A stretch of 38,720 bases of DNA from CAYWNA01 sp964459305 (GCA_964459305.1 CAYWNA010000110.1:1-38720), one strand, 5' to 3'; shown: positions 30,742-38,720, counted from the stretch's first letter. Notes: generated by a model not told the origin, from the sequence alone. A program made the numbers and translations.

Positions 30742-31740
30742 TTATCGGTACGAGGTAGGCGGAAGCGTTGCGGCGCGAGGATCGTAGGCCGTCCGCCCAC
30801 GCAAGTCGATTTCGGCCGGTGCTTTCATCGACTCCAATGGCCCGTTGGAATCGTTGTACGCCACCAGCCTGGATACTTTGTCGACTGCGGCTTTCGCATC
30901 TGCAGCGTTTTTTGCGTCCGGCGCCGTTCCCCAGATGACGCGAACGCCGTTCCGCGTGAACAAATCGTAGGTCGGTTCTGTCGGCGAATCACCGGATGCA
31001 TTCGACTCGCGGGTGGTAATACGGTACAAGCCCAGCCGTTCCCAATGCTCCTGGAGAACAGCGGCAATTCGAGCCCCACCCACAACACGACGATCTCCCC
31101 AGGCGCTTCCGGCCAAGCCCGTGGGCCTGGCGTCTGGCACGTAGATACGGATGAATTTGCGGGCCTGATCGGCCACGAACTCTTTGGGTGACCCCAAGTA
31201 GTCGTCGGGGGGAAGCCGAAAGAAGCCGTCTGTCGGAAGCAGAACGCCCTCGATGTCGACCGGTAGCAGGCCGGGTAGGCCGTCTTCCGGGTTCACAACC
31301 TGCACCATGGCGACAGGTCTACGGTACATCATCTCGACGACCACGCGCGCCGGATGGTGTTTGCTAACGTGGGTCACGGTCTCCACCCAACTGTGCATGG
31401 TGAAGGCCTGTGCAACTTTGACCGTGAGTTGTCTGTCCAGGATGGATAACCCGCTCAAGCTCCCTTGGCGAACCACGTCCGCCTTGATGTCCGAGTGGAT
31501 CCAGGCGGGCACTGGCGAGTTGTCGGAGATTACGATGTCTTCCGGCTGCAAGACGTAGTCCGGTCCCTGCGTAATGTCCTCGCCCCACCGCTGCCAAGCA
31601 TAGACGGCGCCGCCGATGAGCGCAAACACGAACACGACCGCCATTATCGTCCGCCCCAATGTGCCTCGAAGAAACGGCAGAAAGGCGGAAGTGAAGTGTG
31701 CAACGGGACCAGTTTTGCGCTTGCGTCTTGCAGCATTCAT
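30742..31740 (-). CDS. FtsQ/DivIB-like cell-division protein
   Basis: 332 residues: a basic cytoplasmic N-terminus (NAARRKRKTG), one TM segment about 30-48 (TIMAVVFVFALIGGAVYAW), and an extracytoplasmic part. The segment RQLTVKVAQAF...WVETVTHVSKHHPARVVVEMMYRRPVAMV, followed by LLPVDIEGVLLP, matches the POTRA/FtsQ pattern (strand, conserved R-x-P-x-A, then 'vD..G'). FtsQ links early and late divisome parts. It is 27 bases downstream of murB, an arrangement known from dcw clusters. Identity is inferred from topology, these motifs and context; overall similarity to bacterial FtsQ looks low, as expected for this phylum. ATG 31740 has GGAGG at correct distance. Confidence 0.72.
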   Translation of the reverse strand: MNAARRKRKTGPVAHFTSAFLPFLRGTLGRTIMAVVFVFALIGGAVYAWQRWGEDITQGPDYVLQPEDIVISDNSPVPAWIHSDIKADVVRQGSLSGLSILDRQLTVKVAQAFTMHSWVETVTHVSKHHPARVVVEMMYRRPVAMVQVVNPEDGLPGLLPVDIEGVLLPTDGFFRLPPDDYLGSPKEFVADQARKFIRIYVPDARPTGLAGSAWGDRRVVGGARIAAVLQEHWERLGLYRITTRESNASGDSPTEPTYDLFTRNGVRVIWGTAPDAKNAADAKAAVDKVSRLVAYNDSNGPLESMKAPAEIDLRGRTAYDPRAATLPPTSYR

Positions 31741-31767
31741 GACTCGAGCCTCCATGCACGAGCGCGT

Positions 31768-32646
31768 CTACCAAATATCGATCGCCGTCTCCAATTCGAC
31801 ACCCAGCCGTTCCGACACTCGGCCGCGCAAGTGATCGATCAACTCCAGTACATCACGACTGGAAGCGTCGGTTCCGGTGACGATGAAGTTCGCATTTCGA
31901 TCGCTCAACTGCGCCGCACCGGCGCGGGCGCCTTTGAGCCCAGCCTGTTCGATCAGGCTGGCAGCGCTGATACCGCCGGGATCTTTGAATGTCATTGCGG
32001 TGGTTTGGTTTCGTAAAGGCTGAGCGGCCTTGTTCACGATCCACAGTTTCTGCATTCGCTTGGTCAGTTCCCGTGGATCGGCTTCCTCCAACTCGAACTG
32101 GGCGTCCAGGATCACCAGTTCGTCGAGGTTGCTCTCACGGTATGCGAAGACCATGTTTTCGCGCGAACGCGAAGTTATCTCGCCCGCGTGGGTCAATACG
32201 GTCGCTGCCTTCGTGTACTGGCCAATATCGCTTCCGTGGCAACTGACATTCCCGCGCAGAGCGCCGCCGACCGTGCCGGGTATGCCGACCAGTTGCTCCA
32301 GCCCGGCCAGACCATCGCGAACGGCGGTAGAAATCACGTGGGTCAGTTTCGCGCCGCCTCCGGCTGTGACAACACCATCCTTGATGGAAACATCGCAAAA
32401 CCGAGCCGCAGCCAAGTGAATCACTAGACCTGATACACCTTCATCGCGCACCAGTATATTTGAACCGCCGCCCAGCAACCTAACCGGCATGTCTTCTTCG
32501 CGGCATCGACGCACCAATTCCGCGAGTTCGTCCATATCCGTCGGCTCGGCAAGGTATTGGGCCTCGCCGCCAAGGCGGAGCCAAGTATAGGGAGCTAGCA
32601 GCTCGCCCTCCCGCACAATGTGTTCGAGTCCGTTTTGAAAAGGCAT
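31768..32646 (-). CDS. murB: UDP-N-acetylenolpyruvoylglucosamine reductase (MurB-like)
   Basis: 292 residues. The FAD-binding landmarks are YTWLRLGGEAQYLAEP, VRLLGGGSNILVRDEG and LVGIPGTVGGALRGN, and the C-terminal domain has YRESNL and SAASLIEQAGLKG. MurB uses NADPH to reduce UDP-GlcNAc-enolpyruvate to UDP-MurNAc in the cytoplasm. Lack of the type I insertion makes it type II. Two active-site positions look substituted by my alignment: the Ser/Cys proton donor before FKxP (GS/CxFKNP in relatives) is Met here (AMTFKDP), and the final Glu (LExEV) is Ala (LETAIDIW). The Tyr-Arg pair is kept. A low-activity or divergent planctomycete form is possible. ATG 32646 follows GGAAGA. Confidence 0.88.
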   Translation of the reverse strand: MPFQNGLEHIVREGELLAPYTWLRLGGEAQYLAEPTDMDELAELVRRCREEDMPVRLLGGGSNILVRDEGVSGLVIHLAAARFCDVSIKDGVVTAGGGAKLTHVISTAVRDGLAGLEQLVGIPGTVGGALRGNVSCHGSDIGQYTKAATVLTHAGEITSRSRENMVFAYRESNLDELVILDAQFELEEADPRELTKRMQKLWIVNKAAQPLRNQTTAMTFKDPGGISAASLIEQAGLKGARAGAAQLSDRNANFIVTGTDASSRDVLELIDHLRGRVSERLGVELETAIDIW

Positions 32647-32806
32647 GGTCTTTCTTCCGTCGTCCGCCCATACAGTCACGCAGCGATAATAGGCGGCGGA
32701 GATTCAGGTGTCAATGCAAAGCACGAAAACAAGGAAGGCTGGGCGGCCGAGGGATTTTACTTAAGGATCGTGGCCAAAATATGCCGCAGCCGGTTTGGAA
32801 CGTCCG

Positions 32807-32857
32807 CTGGAGTACAGCCTTTAGGCTGCTGGGGGCAGGCTAGAGCCTGGACTCCAA
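32807..32857. repeat. REP-like inverted repeat (TGGAGTxCAGxCT family)
   Basis: Arms 32807-32829 and 32835-32857 are about 23 bp each; they pair with about four mismatches around a short loop. The core is TGGAGT.CAG.CT.TAG.CTGC. The element lies 160 bases upstream of murB. Confidence 0.7.
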
Positions 32858-32890
32858 CAACCGGCCGGGGCATAGCACCGGCGTTTGCCC

Positions 32891-32962
32891 GTTGCAGCCA
32901 AACTCGCCAGAGTTTGGGATTTTCCACTCCACGCGGTCCAAAGTCTGGCGAATTCGGCAACC
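32891..32962. repeat. REP-like inverted repeat (CTCGCCAGAG family)
   Basis: The left arm (32891-32917) has GTTGC then AAACTCGCCAGAGTTTGG, and the right arm (32938-32962) is an imperfect reverse complement (CCAAAGTCTGGCGAATTCGG). It shares its core with the elements at 7598 and 38519. It ends close to the SMP-30-like gene's stop. Confidence 0.65.
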
Positions 32963-32975
32963 ATGAACTCTGGGT

Positions 32976-34040
32976 CTATTTTTCCTCGATCTCCGGCTCG
33001 ACCTCGGTGGACCTCTCCGCCACGTTGGACCTTACGGCGTATTGGTGCCCGGCCACATCCAGTTTCAACCGAAAGACGGCCTCCTTCGCCGCCACAGTCG
33101 TGTAAAGATAGGGGCCGTGGAAATGGCAGTTGGTCGTCTGTGAGCCGCCAGCGTCATATTGCCGCAACAGCCTGCCGGAAGGCACGTCTACGACATTTAT
33201 CATTCCGCCAACCCACATTGCCACATACAGCCGGCCTTTGGCATCGAACACTAGCCCGTCGGGAGGAAATTTACCCCCAACGATATCGCCCTCCGTCTTT
33301 TCCGGAAATGCGATCAGCACCCGCTTGTTGTTGAGCTCTCTGGTTTCTCGATCCAAGTCGAAAATCAAAACCTGGTACTGCTCGCTTTCGGCAACGCAGA
33401 GGTGCTTCTGATCCGGTGTCACACCCAGCCCGTTGGGAAAGGCAAGGCCCGTGACCAACAGAGACGTCTTTTTCGTCTGGATATCGTATCGGTAGACGGA
33501 GCCGATAGGATTGTCAGCGCTGGAACCACCAGGATCGCTGAAATAGATGTTTCCTTCCAGATCCAATGCCACATCGTTGATAGAAACAAACCGTACTCCT
33601 TCGCATCGATCGGCCAATACTTCCGCTTGTACGCCGTCCAACGAAATTCGCAACACCCGCCCGCCGCCGGCATCGGCAACGATCAAGCGCTCCTCGCCGT
33701 CGACTTTCAAGCCGTTTGCCTGTGCCTGGCGACCCTCGATGGGAACAAGTTCATTCAAATCGCACCAAATCGATGCTTCTCCGTCGGGCGTGATGCGGCC
33801 GATGGTGCCTTTTTGGCGATAATTGACCACGAACAAGTTGCCCGCCGAATCCAGCGCCGGCCCTTCGGCAAAGACGAATCCGGTGGCGTAGAGTTTCGGC
33901 TGGACGGAACGGCTCGGCGGCAAATCGTCGTCGCCAGCGACGGCTGCGAGCGGGACAATCGCCAAGAACACCGCGGTCACGGTTCCAGCGAAGCAGCACC
34001 ACCGAGTCACAAAACGACTGATCGGGCGTTGGGAATTCAT
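32976..34040 (-). CDS. Exported SMP-30/gluconolactonase-like beta-propeller protein
   Basis: 354 residues. A signal peptide (1-35; hydrophobic core GTVTAVFLAIVPLAAVA, cleaved before GDDD) precedes a six-bladed beta-propeller. The family's metal ligands appear in order: Glu in FVFAEGPALDSAG, Asn in VSINDVALDLEGNIYFSDPG, and Asp in FPPDGLVFDAKGRLYVAMW. Members hydrolyse lactones such as gluconolactone, and the substrate here is unknown; export suggests action on extracellular sugars. The ATG overlaps the stop of the RNase D gene by four bases (ATGA), so the two are translationally coupled although functionally unrelated. Length fits the family plus signal peptide. Confidence 0.9.
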   Translation of the reverse strand: MNSQRPISRFVTRWCCFAGTVTAVFLAIVPLAAVAGDDDLPPSRSVQPKLYATGFVFAEGPALDSAGNLFVVNYRQKGTIGRITPDGEASIWCDLNELVPIEGRQAQANGLKVDGEERLIVADAGGGRVLRISLDGVQAEVLADRCEGVRFVSINDVALDLEGNIYFSDPGGSSADNPIGSVYRYDIQTKKTSLLVTGLAFPNGLGVTPDQKHLCVAESEQYQVLIFDLDRETRELNNKRVLIAFPEKTEGDIVGGKFPPDGLVFDAKGRLYVAMWVGGMINVVDVPSGRLLRQYDAGGSQTTNCHFHGPYLYTTVAAKEAVFRLKLDVAGHQYAVRSNVAERSTEVEPEIEEK

Positions 34041-35233
34041 GCGTCTTTCTCTTGGCTTGCTTCGAATACCAGCGGATGTTCGGCCAACGGATCGGACACT
34101 CGAATTGCCAGTTTCCCGTTCAGAACATCTTCAATTGTATGGCCGACAATCTCAGACCGCCAACCACAGCCCAATGCCGGCGGCTGGTCGGATGAATCGC
34201 CTAGACCCAACCGAAAAGCGACGAAATCACGCACGTCTTGCACTGAGCCCACCAGACCAGGCGCCACTTGCTGTGCGCGGCAGATGCTCCCCAGTGCAGT
34301 CGCCAAGAATTGTCCCAGGACGTTCAACTCGGGCCGAGTCTTATTCCGGCGCGCCGGCCGTGGCAACTCGTGGTCCGGCAAAGCCAACGCTTTTTCAATA
34401 CACTCGGACATCGAAGTTAGATACCGTTGCTTGCCGCGGCGATTCATCCCGCGAACATTACTGATTTCTTCTACATCGCTCGAACGGCGCCGGGCCAACT
34501 CGGCGATCAAGTCATCGCGCAGCAGTCGTCGTGGAGGTCGGTTCTGACGTTTGGCTTCGGCTTCTCGCCAATGCCACAACGCCCGGACAACGGCCAACGC
34601 TCGTGGCGGCAAACCCGACGTCCTGGAAACGTTCTGCCAACGCTCGCGGACCTCCGCCGCTTCGATGTGGGATTGCCAGCGATCCAGTTCATCATCCAGC
34701 CATGCGACACGTCCTAGCGATTCGAGCCGCTCCATCAGAATATCACGAATCTGCTCCAAGTAGACGACGTCCTGCAAAGCGTAGTCGATTTGGCGGTCGA
34801 ATAGGGGGCGGCGACGCCAGTCCGTGCGCGTTTCGCCTTTGCCAAGCGTCTTGCCCAGCAGTTTCGCGACAAGCGTACTGTACGCCGCTGGGTACTCTAG
34901 ACCGACCATGCCCGCCGCGAGTTGTATGTCGAACAAACGATGCGGCCGCTTTCCGACGGCGTCGAGACTGAAACACAACTCCTGTCGACCGGCGTGCACG
35001 ATCGTCTGATGGCCGCCAGCGGCCAAACGATCCCAAAACGGGGTCATGTCCTCAATCGCAATTGGGTCGATCACAGCCAATCGACCGGCAGCCGAGACTT
35101 GGACTAGACACAGATGCGGCCGGTAACTGTCTTCCGACACGAACTCCGTATCGAAAGCAATCGCGGTAGCCCCAGAAAGAGCGTCGCAGAAATCAGTCAG
35201 CTCTCGCTGCGTGGTGATGTGTTCGTACTGCAC
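34037..35233 (-). CDS. rnd: Ribonuclease D-like 3'-5' exonuclease with HRDC domain
   Basis: 398 residues. The DEDDy exonuclease domain (about 1-200) has motif I FDTEFVSEDSYRPHLCLVQ, motif II IVHAGRQEL, and motif III YALQDVVYLEQI with Tyr and Asp. HRDC-like helices follow (about 205-300: PPRALAVVRALWHWREAEAKR, RLLRDDLIAELARR), with a further C-terminal region typical of RNase D. In E. coli the enzyme trims the 3' ends of tRNA and other small RNAs. The start is GTG 35233 (QYEHITTQREL); there is no ATG before motif I. It is divergent from the glycosyltransferase gene, with 223 bp between starts, and overlaps the downstream SMP-30-like gene. Confidence 0.92.
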   Translation of the reverse strand: MQYEHITTQRELTDFCDALSGATAIAFDTEFVSEDSYRPHLCLVQVSAAGRLAVIDPIAIEDMTPFWDRLAAGGHQTIVHAGRQELCFSLDAVGKRPHRLFDIQLAAGMVGLEYPAAYSTLVAKLLGKTLGKGETRTDWRRRPLFDRQIDYALQDVVYLEQIRDILMERLESLGRVAWLDDELDRWQSHIEAAEVRERWQNVSRTSGLPPRALAVVRALWHWREAEAKRQNRPPRRLLRDDLIAELARRRSSDVEEISNVRGMNRRGKQRYLTSMSECIEKALALPDHELPRPARRNKTRPELNVLGQFLATALGSICRAQQVAPGLVGSVQDVRDFVAFRLGLGDSSDQPPALGCGWRSEIVGHTIEDVLNGKLAIRVSDPLAEHPLVFEASQEKDA

Positions 35234-35456
35234 GCTACTATGGTGCCCCAGAGGGTATTGTCACTTGCGGTGTCGCCACGGTTGTTCGATCATAGAGGAA
35301 GTGCGTCGTGTTTTCCAGGCGAGTCACATCGATACGACACTCGACGGCCGCCTAGATTAACTCGCCTCGAACGGTCCAACGAGAGATCTGTTGACAACGA
35401 AAGCGCGTTCCGTTGCCGGCGGGGTATCCTTCCGCACACGGCTCGCGACACATGCC

Positions 35457-36197
35457 ATGAATCGCGATTCGTCTACCCTGGTGGTGATAGCCACCTACAA
35501 CGAAATCGAGAACCTGCCGCGGTTGACGGACGAGGTTTTCCGGCACGCATCCGATGTCGATGTGCTCGTCGTCGACGACAATTCACCGGACGGTACGGGC
35601 GATTGGTGTGACGAGCGAGCCGCGACAGACCGGCGAATCCACGTCATTCACCGCCCCGGCAAACTCGGATTGGGTAGCGCGACGATCACCGGCCTGCGGT
35701 ACGCCATCGAGCATGCGTACGCCTACGTGCTTGTAATGGACGCCGACTTCAGCCATCATCCACGTTATATTCCCGCGTTGCGAGCGCGAATGAACCCCGA
35801 CGATGGCGAATCAGCGGCCGATGTGGTGATCGGCTCCCGTTACGTGAAGGGAGGCGGCGTCGAAGGCTGGCCGTTCGGACGGCGGTTGGCGAGTCGCGCC
35901 ATCAACGCGTACGCTCGAAACCTGTTGGGGCTTGGGCTTCGAGACTGCAGCGGCGCCTTTCGCTGCTTCCGCACGGAGTTGCTGAAGCAAATCGACTTCG
36001 ACGCGATGCACTCGCAAGGCTACGCGTTCCTCGAGGAAATCCTCTGGCATCTGAAGCGGAAGGGCGCCCGGTTCGGCGAGGAACCCATCGTGTTCGTGGA
36101 TCGTCAAAAAGGCCGGTCTAAGATAAACACGCGCGAAGCTCTAGCGGCCTTGTGGGTCATTCTTCGCCTTGGCCTGCGGAATTGGGCAGGCCGCTAG
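35457..36197 (+). CDS. Dolichol-phosphate-mannose-synthase-like glycosyltransferase (GT2)
   Basis: 246 residues. GT-A motifs are VVIATYNEIENLP, VLVVDDNSPDGTGDW, LVMDADFSHHPRYIP (the DxD metal-binding motif), VVIGSRYVKGG, and LRDCSGAFRCFR. The domain corresponds to DPM1-type polyprenyl-phosphate mannosyl- or glucosyltransferases, which charge a lipid carrier with a sugar at the inner membrane face for glycan or protein glycosylation. There is no C-terminal membrane domain, as in soluble DPM1-like members. ATG 35457 begins just before the first strand; the in-frame TTG at 35391 would add 22 Arg/Thr-rich residues. Confidence 0.9.
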   Translation: MNRDSSTLVVIATYNEIENLPRLTDEVFRHASDVDVLVVDDNSPDGTGDWCDERAATDRRIHVIHRPGKLGLGSATITGLRYAIEHAYAYVLVMDADFSHHPRYIPALRARMNPDDGESAADVVIGSRYVKGGGVEGWPFGRRLASRAINAYARNLLGLGLRDCSGAFRCFRTELLKQIDFDAMHSQGYAFLEEILWHLKRKGARFGEEPIVFVDRQKGRSKINTREALAALWVILRLGLRNWAGR

Positions 36198-36316
36198 ATT
36201 GTGGGGCAGTCGCTGCCAAAGCGTCGATTTTGCTGTTCGACTTGTCCGTGAATTCATAGAATGGGATTAGTTCAAAGTTATCTACACTTGTCTATGTTAT
36301 TTGTGAGGGCGCTACC

Positions 36317-36688
36317 ATGTCTGAACTCGTATCGCAGGAAAGGGATGATGTCCTTGTCGTCGGATTCTCAGCGCAAACCATCGTCGCGGACTCGTTGGTT
36401 GACAAGATCGGACGCGAGTTTCTCAAACTGGTCGACATCGCGGGCCCCAAGCTACTACTCGACTTCAGGGGGGTGAAGCACATATCTTCGTCCATGATCA
36501 ATCAGGTTTTGCTTCTCCACCAGAACTGCACGAGTGCCAAGGTTCGCCTCAAGTTGTGCAACCTGGATCCTGAACTCAAGGAAGTGCTCACCACCACGGG
36601 TCTCAACAAGATCCTGAGCCTCTACGATACGCCAGCAGACGCGATAGCCGCCTTCAATAAGAAACGCTGGTTCTGGCAAAAGGCGTAG
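36317..36688 (+). CDS. STAS-domain protein (anti-sigma factor antagonist-like)
   Basis: 123 residues with one STAS domain: VLVVGFSAQTIVADSLVDKIGREFLKLV, then KLLLDFRGVKHISSSMINQVLLLHQ, where Ser58 corresponds to the phosphorylated serine of SpoIIAA-type antagonists (usual DSSGL reads SSSMI here), and LRLKLCNL-type strand with a final helix. Such proteins are phosphorylated by RsbW-type kinases and dephosphorylated by SpoIIE-type phosphatases; candidates for both are at 16920, 4365 and 21893. The lost Gly after the serine could alter the helix cap. It is monocistronic with its own start signal (GAGGGCG). The region upstream contains a partial copy of the CATAGAC motif. Confidence 0.88.
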   Translation: MSELVSQERDDVLVVGFSAQTIVADSLVDKIGREFLKLVDIAGPKLLLDFRGVKHISSSMINQVLLLHQNCTSAKVRLKLCNLDPELKEVLTTTGLNKILSLYDTPADAIAAFNKKRWFWQKA

Positions 36689-36882
36689 AACGACTTCCTG
36701 ATTCCGCTCTGATCCCGAATTGACGCTGTTCGCATTGACCTTGCGTCCTGCACAAAGTGGGTAAATTATCGCCGCCCCTGCGATTTGCGGACGACCGAGT
36801 GATTGATGTTTCGCTCGGTTGCGGTATCATCGGGCACATTCAGCCCACCGTCTTCTGTCTTCGTCTGGAGGAGGATTAGCCG

Positions 36883-38490
36883 ATGAGTTCAGAGCACCCA
36901 CCCCTCGTACGGACCCGCCTTTCAATCATGATGTTCCTGGAGTTCTTCACATGGGGCTGTTGGGGCGTGACGATTACGGGGTACGCCTCGACGCTGCGGT
37001 TCGGGGAATCGCAGATCGGCTGGCTCGGTGCCGTGCCGGCCATCGGCGCCATTGTCTCGCCGTTGTTTGTTGGGCTGATTGCCGACCGGTACTTTTCGGC
37101 GCAGCGGATGCTAAGTGCGCTGCACTTCTTGGGCGGCGTGAGTCTCATCTTGGCAGGACTGCAAAACAGCTTTCCTTTGCTGATGGTCTTCATGCTGCTC
37201 AACGGCTTGGCCTTTATGCCGACGATCGCGCTGGTAAATGCTGTGGCGTTTCGGCATATTCCAGATCCCGACAAGTTTCCCCGGATCGCCGTGTTGGGGA
37301 CCGTCGGATGGATTGTGGCCATCGTGGTGTCGGGTGTCTTTCTCGGCGGGGCGACGAAGTCGCACTTTCTGTATCTAGGAGGCGCCGGCAGCATCATGCT
37401 GGCCTTGTATGCCTTGACGCTGCCCGACACGCCGCCGAAGGGTGCCGAGGCTGGTGGGGACGTTTTCGGCCTCAGCGCACTGAAACTTTTCAAGGAACGG
37501 TCATTCCTGATTTTCGTCGTGTGTGTGTTTTTGCTCAGCATTCCCGCCTGCGGCTACTTCTTCACGTTGATGGTGCCAATGCTGCAGCAGCGGGGCTATC
37601 CAGCACCAGTGGCCCTGACCTCGCTGAATCAGATCGCCGAACTTGTATTCATGTTCAGCATGCCCTTGTTCGTTGCGAAGTTCGGTCTGAAACGCGTAAT
37701 CCTGATCGGCATGACGGCCTGGGCGGTTCGCTATCTCTTCTTCATGTGCCCGGAGTTCTCCGCTGCTTTCATCGGGCTGATTCTGCACGGGTTCTGCTAC
37801 AGCTTCTTCTACGTTGGTGCCTACATGTGGGTCGACCGCCGGGCACCGGCCGAACTGAAATCCAGCGCGCAAAGTCTGCTGGCATTTCTGCTCCTGGGTG
37901 TAGGCTATCTGCTGGGAGCCAAGGGAGCCGGCTTCATGATGGGCCAAGCGCCGCCCGATCTGGCTGCCATGGCAGCCGTTGATGCCGAAACAGGCGAGAC
38001 AATCCAAGACGCCAAGCTGCCCCGGTGGGACGACCCTGACGCGGCGACTAGCGCATGGCGTTTTCTGGACTACTCCGGTACCGTCAAGAGCCTCTTGCAG
38101 AAAGAAGAAGACAAGCAGGAGGAGCCCGACCTCGACTTGGCCCAGCAACTTGGCACGGACGGGCAAGGAAAGATAACGCTGGACAGGATCGAGCAGTTCG
38201 ACGGAACTGACGTGACCGTGGACGGTTTGGTTTACTCGAAGGAGAATCTCGCCAAGACCTTCAAGACGGCTCACCAGAAACTTGGTTTGACGGGCGGCGT
38301 CGCTTTGGAGCGAAAGCAATGGCTGGCCGTGCAGGCCAACAAGTGGGGCAACATCTGGCTCTGGCCCTCGATCTACTGCTTCGTGATCCTGGCGATCTTC
38401 GCACTGGCTTTCCGAGACGAGCCGACTGACCCCGACAAGGACGCCCCGGAAGAGCCGCCAGCAGACGAAGAACAGGCGTCCAGCGAATAG
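36883..38490 (+). CDS. Nucleoside:H+ symporter-like MFS transporter
   Basis: 535 residues with about 12 membrane helices. The first helices (RTRLSIMMFLEFFTWGCWGV, GWLGAVPAIGAIVSPLFVGLIADRYF) match the nucleoside transporter (NupG/XapB, NHS) branch of the major facilitator family. Helices 1-6, a cytoplasmic loop (LPDTPPKGAEAGGD) and helices 7-11 are followed by an unusually long soluble stretch (about 368-490; KLPRWDDPDAATSA, KEEDKQEEPDLDL) before the last helix LWPSIYCFVILAIFALAF and an acidic tail. The loop contains FDGTDVTVDGLVYSKENLA, and I do not know its role. It probably imports nucleosides or a similar solute. ATG 36883 is preceded by GGAGGAGG at good spacing. Confidence 0.88.
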   Translation: MSSEHPPLVRTRLSIMMFLEFFTWGCWGVTITGYASTLRFGESQIGWLGAVPAIGAIVSPLFVGLIADRYFSAQRMLSALHFLGGVSLILAGLQNSFPLLMVFMLLNGLAFMPTIALVNAVAFRHIPDPDKFPRIAVLGTVGWIVAIVVSGVFLGGATKSHFLYLGGAGSIMLALYALTLPDTPPKGAEAGGDVFGLSALKLFKERSFLIFVVCVFLLSIPACGYFFTLMVPMLQQRGYPAPVALTSLNQIAELVFMFSMPLFVAKFGLKRVILIGMTAWAVRYLFFMCPEFSAAFIGLILHGFCYSFFYVGAYMWVDRRAPAELKSSAQSLLAFLLLGVGYLLGAKGAGFMMGQAPPDLAAMAAVDAETGETIQDAKLPRWDDPDAATSAWRFLDYSGTVKSLLQKEEDKQEEPDLDLAQQLGTDGQGKITLDRIEQFDGTDVTVDGLVYSKENLAKTFKTAHQKLGLTGGVALERKQWLAVQANKWGNIWLWPSIYCFVILAIFALAFRDEPTDPDKDAPEEPPADEEQASSE

Positions 38491-38518
38491 TGCAGAGCTG
38501 AGCCACGTTGACAAAACT

Positions 38519-38589
38519 CGTAGCTGGATTCGCGAGAATTCAGGCGGACTACGCCCTCACCGCCTGAATTCTTGCGAATCCAGCTACGA
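38519..38589. repeat. REP-like inverted repeat (CGTAGCTGGATTCGC family)
   Basis: Arms 38519-38547 and 38560-38589 pair over about 29 bases with one mismatch (GCGAGAATTC against GCAAGAATTC) around a 12-base loop. The outer CGTAGCTG and inner TCGC.AGA core link it to the element at 7598. It lies 29 bp after the transporter stop and could also end transcription, but there is no T-run. Confidence 0.75.
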
Positions 38590-38706
38590 ACCCCTTCCTG
38601 CACCCCATGGTACTCTGCGCTTTCTGCCAAGAAAACGGCTAAGAATTGTCGTGGCCAATCGTTCTAGCCTACACAGGACGAAGCTGCTTCTCCGAGAACA
38701 GACACG

Positions 38707-38720
38707 ATGACCGAACAAGA
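38707..38720 (+). CDS. Possible start of a next gene (cut by the window)
   Basis: An ATG at 38707 opens Met-Thr-Glu-Gln before the end of the window. The upstream bases (CGAGAACAGACACG) are only a weak ribosome binding site. Nothing more can be said from four codons. Confidence 0.25.

Larger units (their letters stand above)
32647..32975. other. Intergenic region with two REP-like inverted repeats
   Basis: 329 bp between murB and the end of the SMP-30-like gene, both on the minus strand. No gene is seen. It holds the inverted repeats at 32807-32857 and 32891-32962. A promoter for murB should lie next to 32646. Confidence 0.55.

Noticed and set aside
33402..34547. Long + strand ORF of 381 codons
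   Set aside because: It lies antisense to the SMP-30-like and RNase D genes, whose domains and metal or active-site motifs are clear; its translation has no recognisable domain.
37501..38514. Minus-strand ORF of 337 codons and + strand ORF 36819-37982
   Set aside because: Both are other-frame shadows of the MFS transporter gene, which has 12 membrane helices and a strong ribosome binding site.

Overview
The window looks like a metagenome-derived chromosome piece from a planctomycete (probably Pirellulales-like). The reasons are a moderately GC-rich Gram-negative gene set, a secreted protein ending in a Tyr/Pro-rich domain that I associate from memory with this phylum, a divergent MurB next to an FtsQ-like protein, an FHA protein beside sensory proteins, and many short hairpin and tandem repeats. 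One 100-N scaffold gap (28121-28220) is present. I see no rRNA, tRNA, CRISPR array, transposase or phage gene.

Region 1 (1-5105, + strand): the 3' end of a TonB-dependent receptor-like gene, a YfiR-family periplasmic protein, a chemoreceptor (MCP) with a CHASE8-like periplasmic domain, and a REC-PAS-PAS-PP2C (SpoIIE) signalling protein cut in two by one in-frame TAG. Region 2 (5462-15222, + strand): a compact chemosensory operon, cheW - cheR(TPR) - MCP(MASE-like) - cheW - MCP(CHASE3) - cheA(with REC) - cheB, whose order and domain content resemble the Wsp/ACF class and not a flagellar set. A small gene (5175-5384) faces it. Region 3 (15275-25339, - strand): nine signalling genes reading toward the che operon. 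In transcription order they are a FixL-like REC-kinase, a FixJ-like regulator, a REC-REC-PP2C phosphatase, a Cache-domain lipoprotein, a large hybrid kinase (HisKA-HATPase-REC-REC-HPt), a REC-RsbW-like protein, an FHA protein and two single-REC proteins. Together with a STAS protein at 36317 these supply the parts of a partner-switching pathway (PP2C phosphatases, RsbW-type kinase, STAS antagonist), each enzymatic part joined to a receiver domain.

Region 4 (25340-38720): mixed house-keeping and lineage-specific genes. These are a small two-helix membrane protein, a long secreted repeat protein broken by the gap, an alpha/beta hydrolase, csrA, murB with an ftsQ-like gene, an RNase D overlapping an SMP-30/gluconolactonase-like gene, a dolichol-phosphate-mannose-synthase-like glycosyltransferase, the STAS protein and a nucleoside-symporter-like MFS transporter.

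The most unusual feature is a family of 7-bp tandem repeats (core AATCGGC) that occurs almost only inside the che operon. It sits at nearly every gene boundary and also in frame inside cheR and twice inside cheA, usually as an inverted pair of arms. A perfect heptad array is open in all six reading frames because 7 is coprime to 3, which may explain how it persists inside conserved proteins. A separate 80-bp tract with 8-bp periodicity (29020-29099) has the same inverted-arm design and encodes the end of the hydrolase gene. These arrays, the split phosphatase and the chemosensory/partner-switching combination are the main points to follow up.
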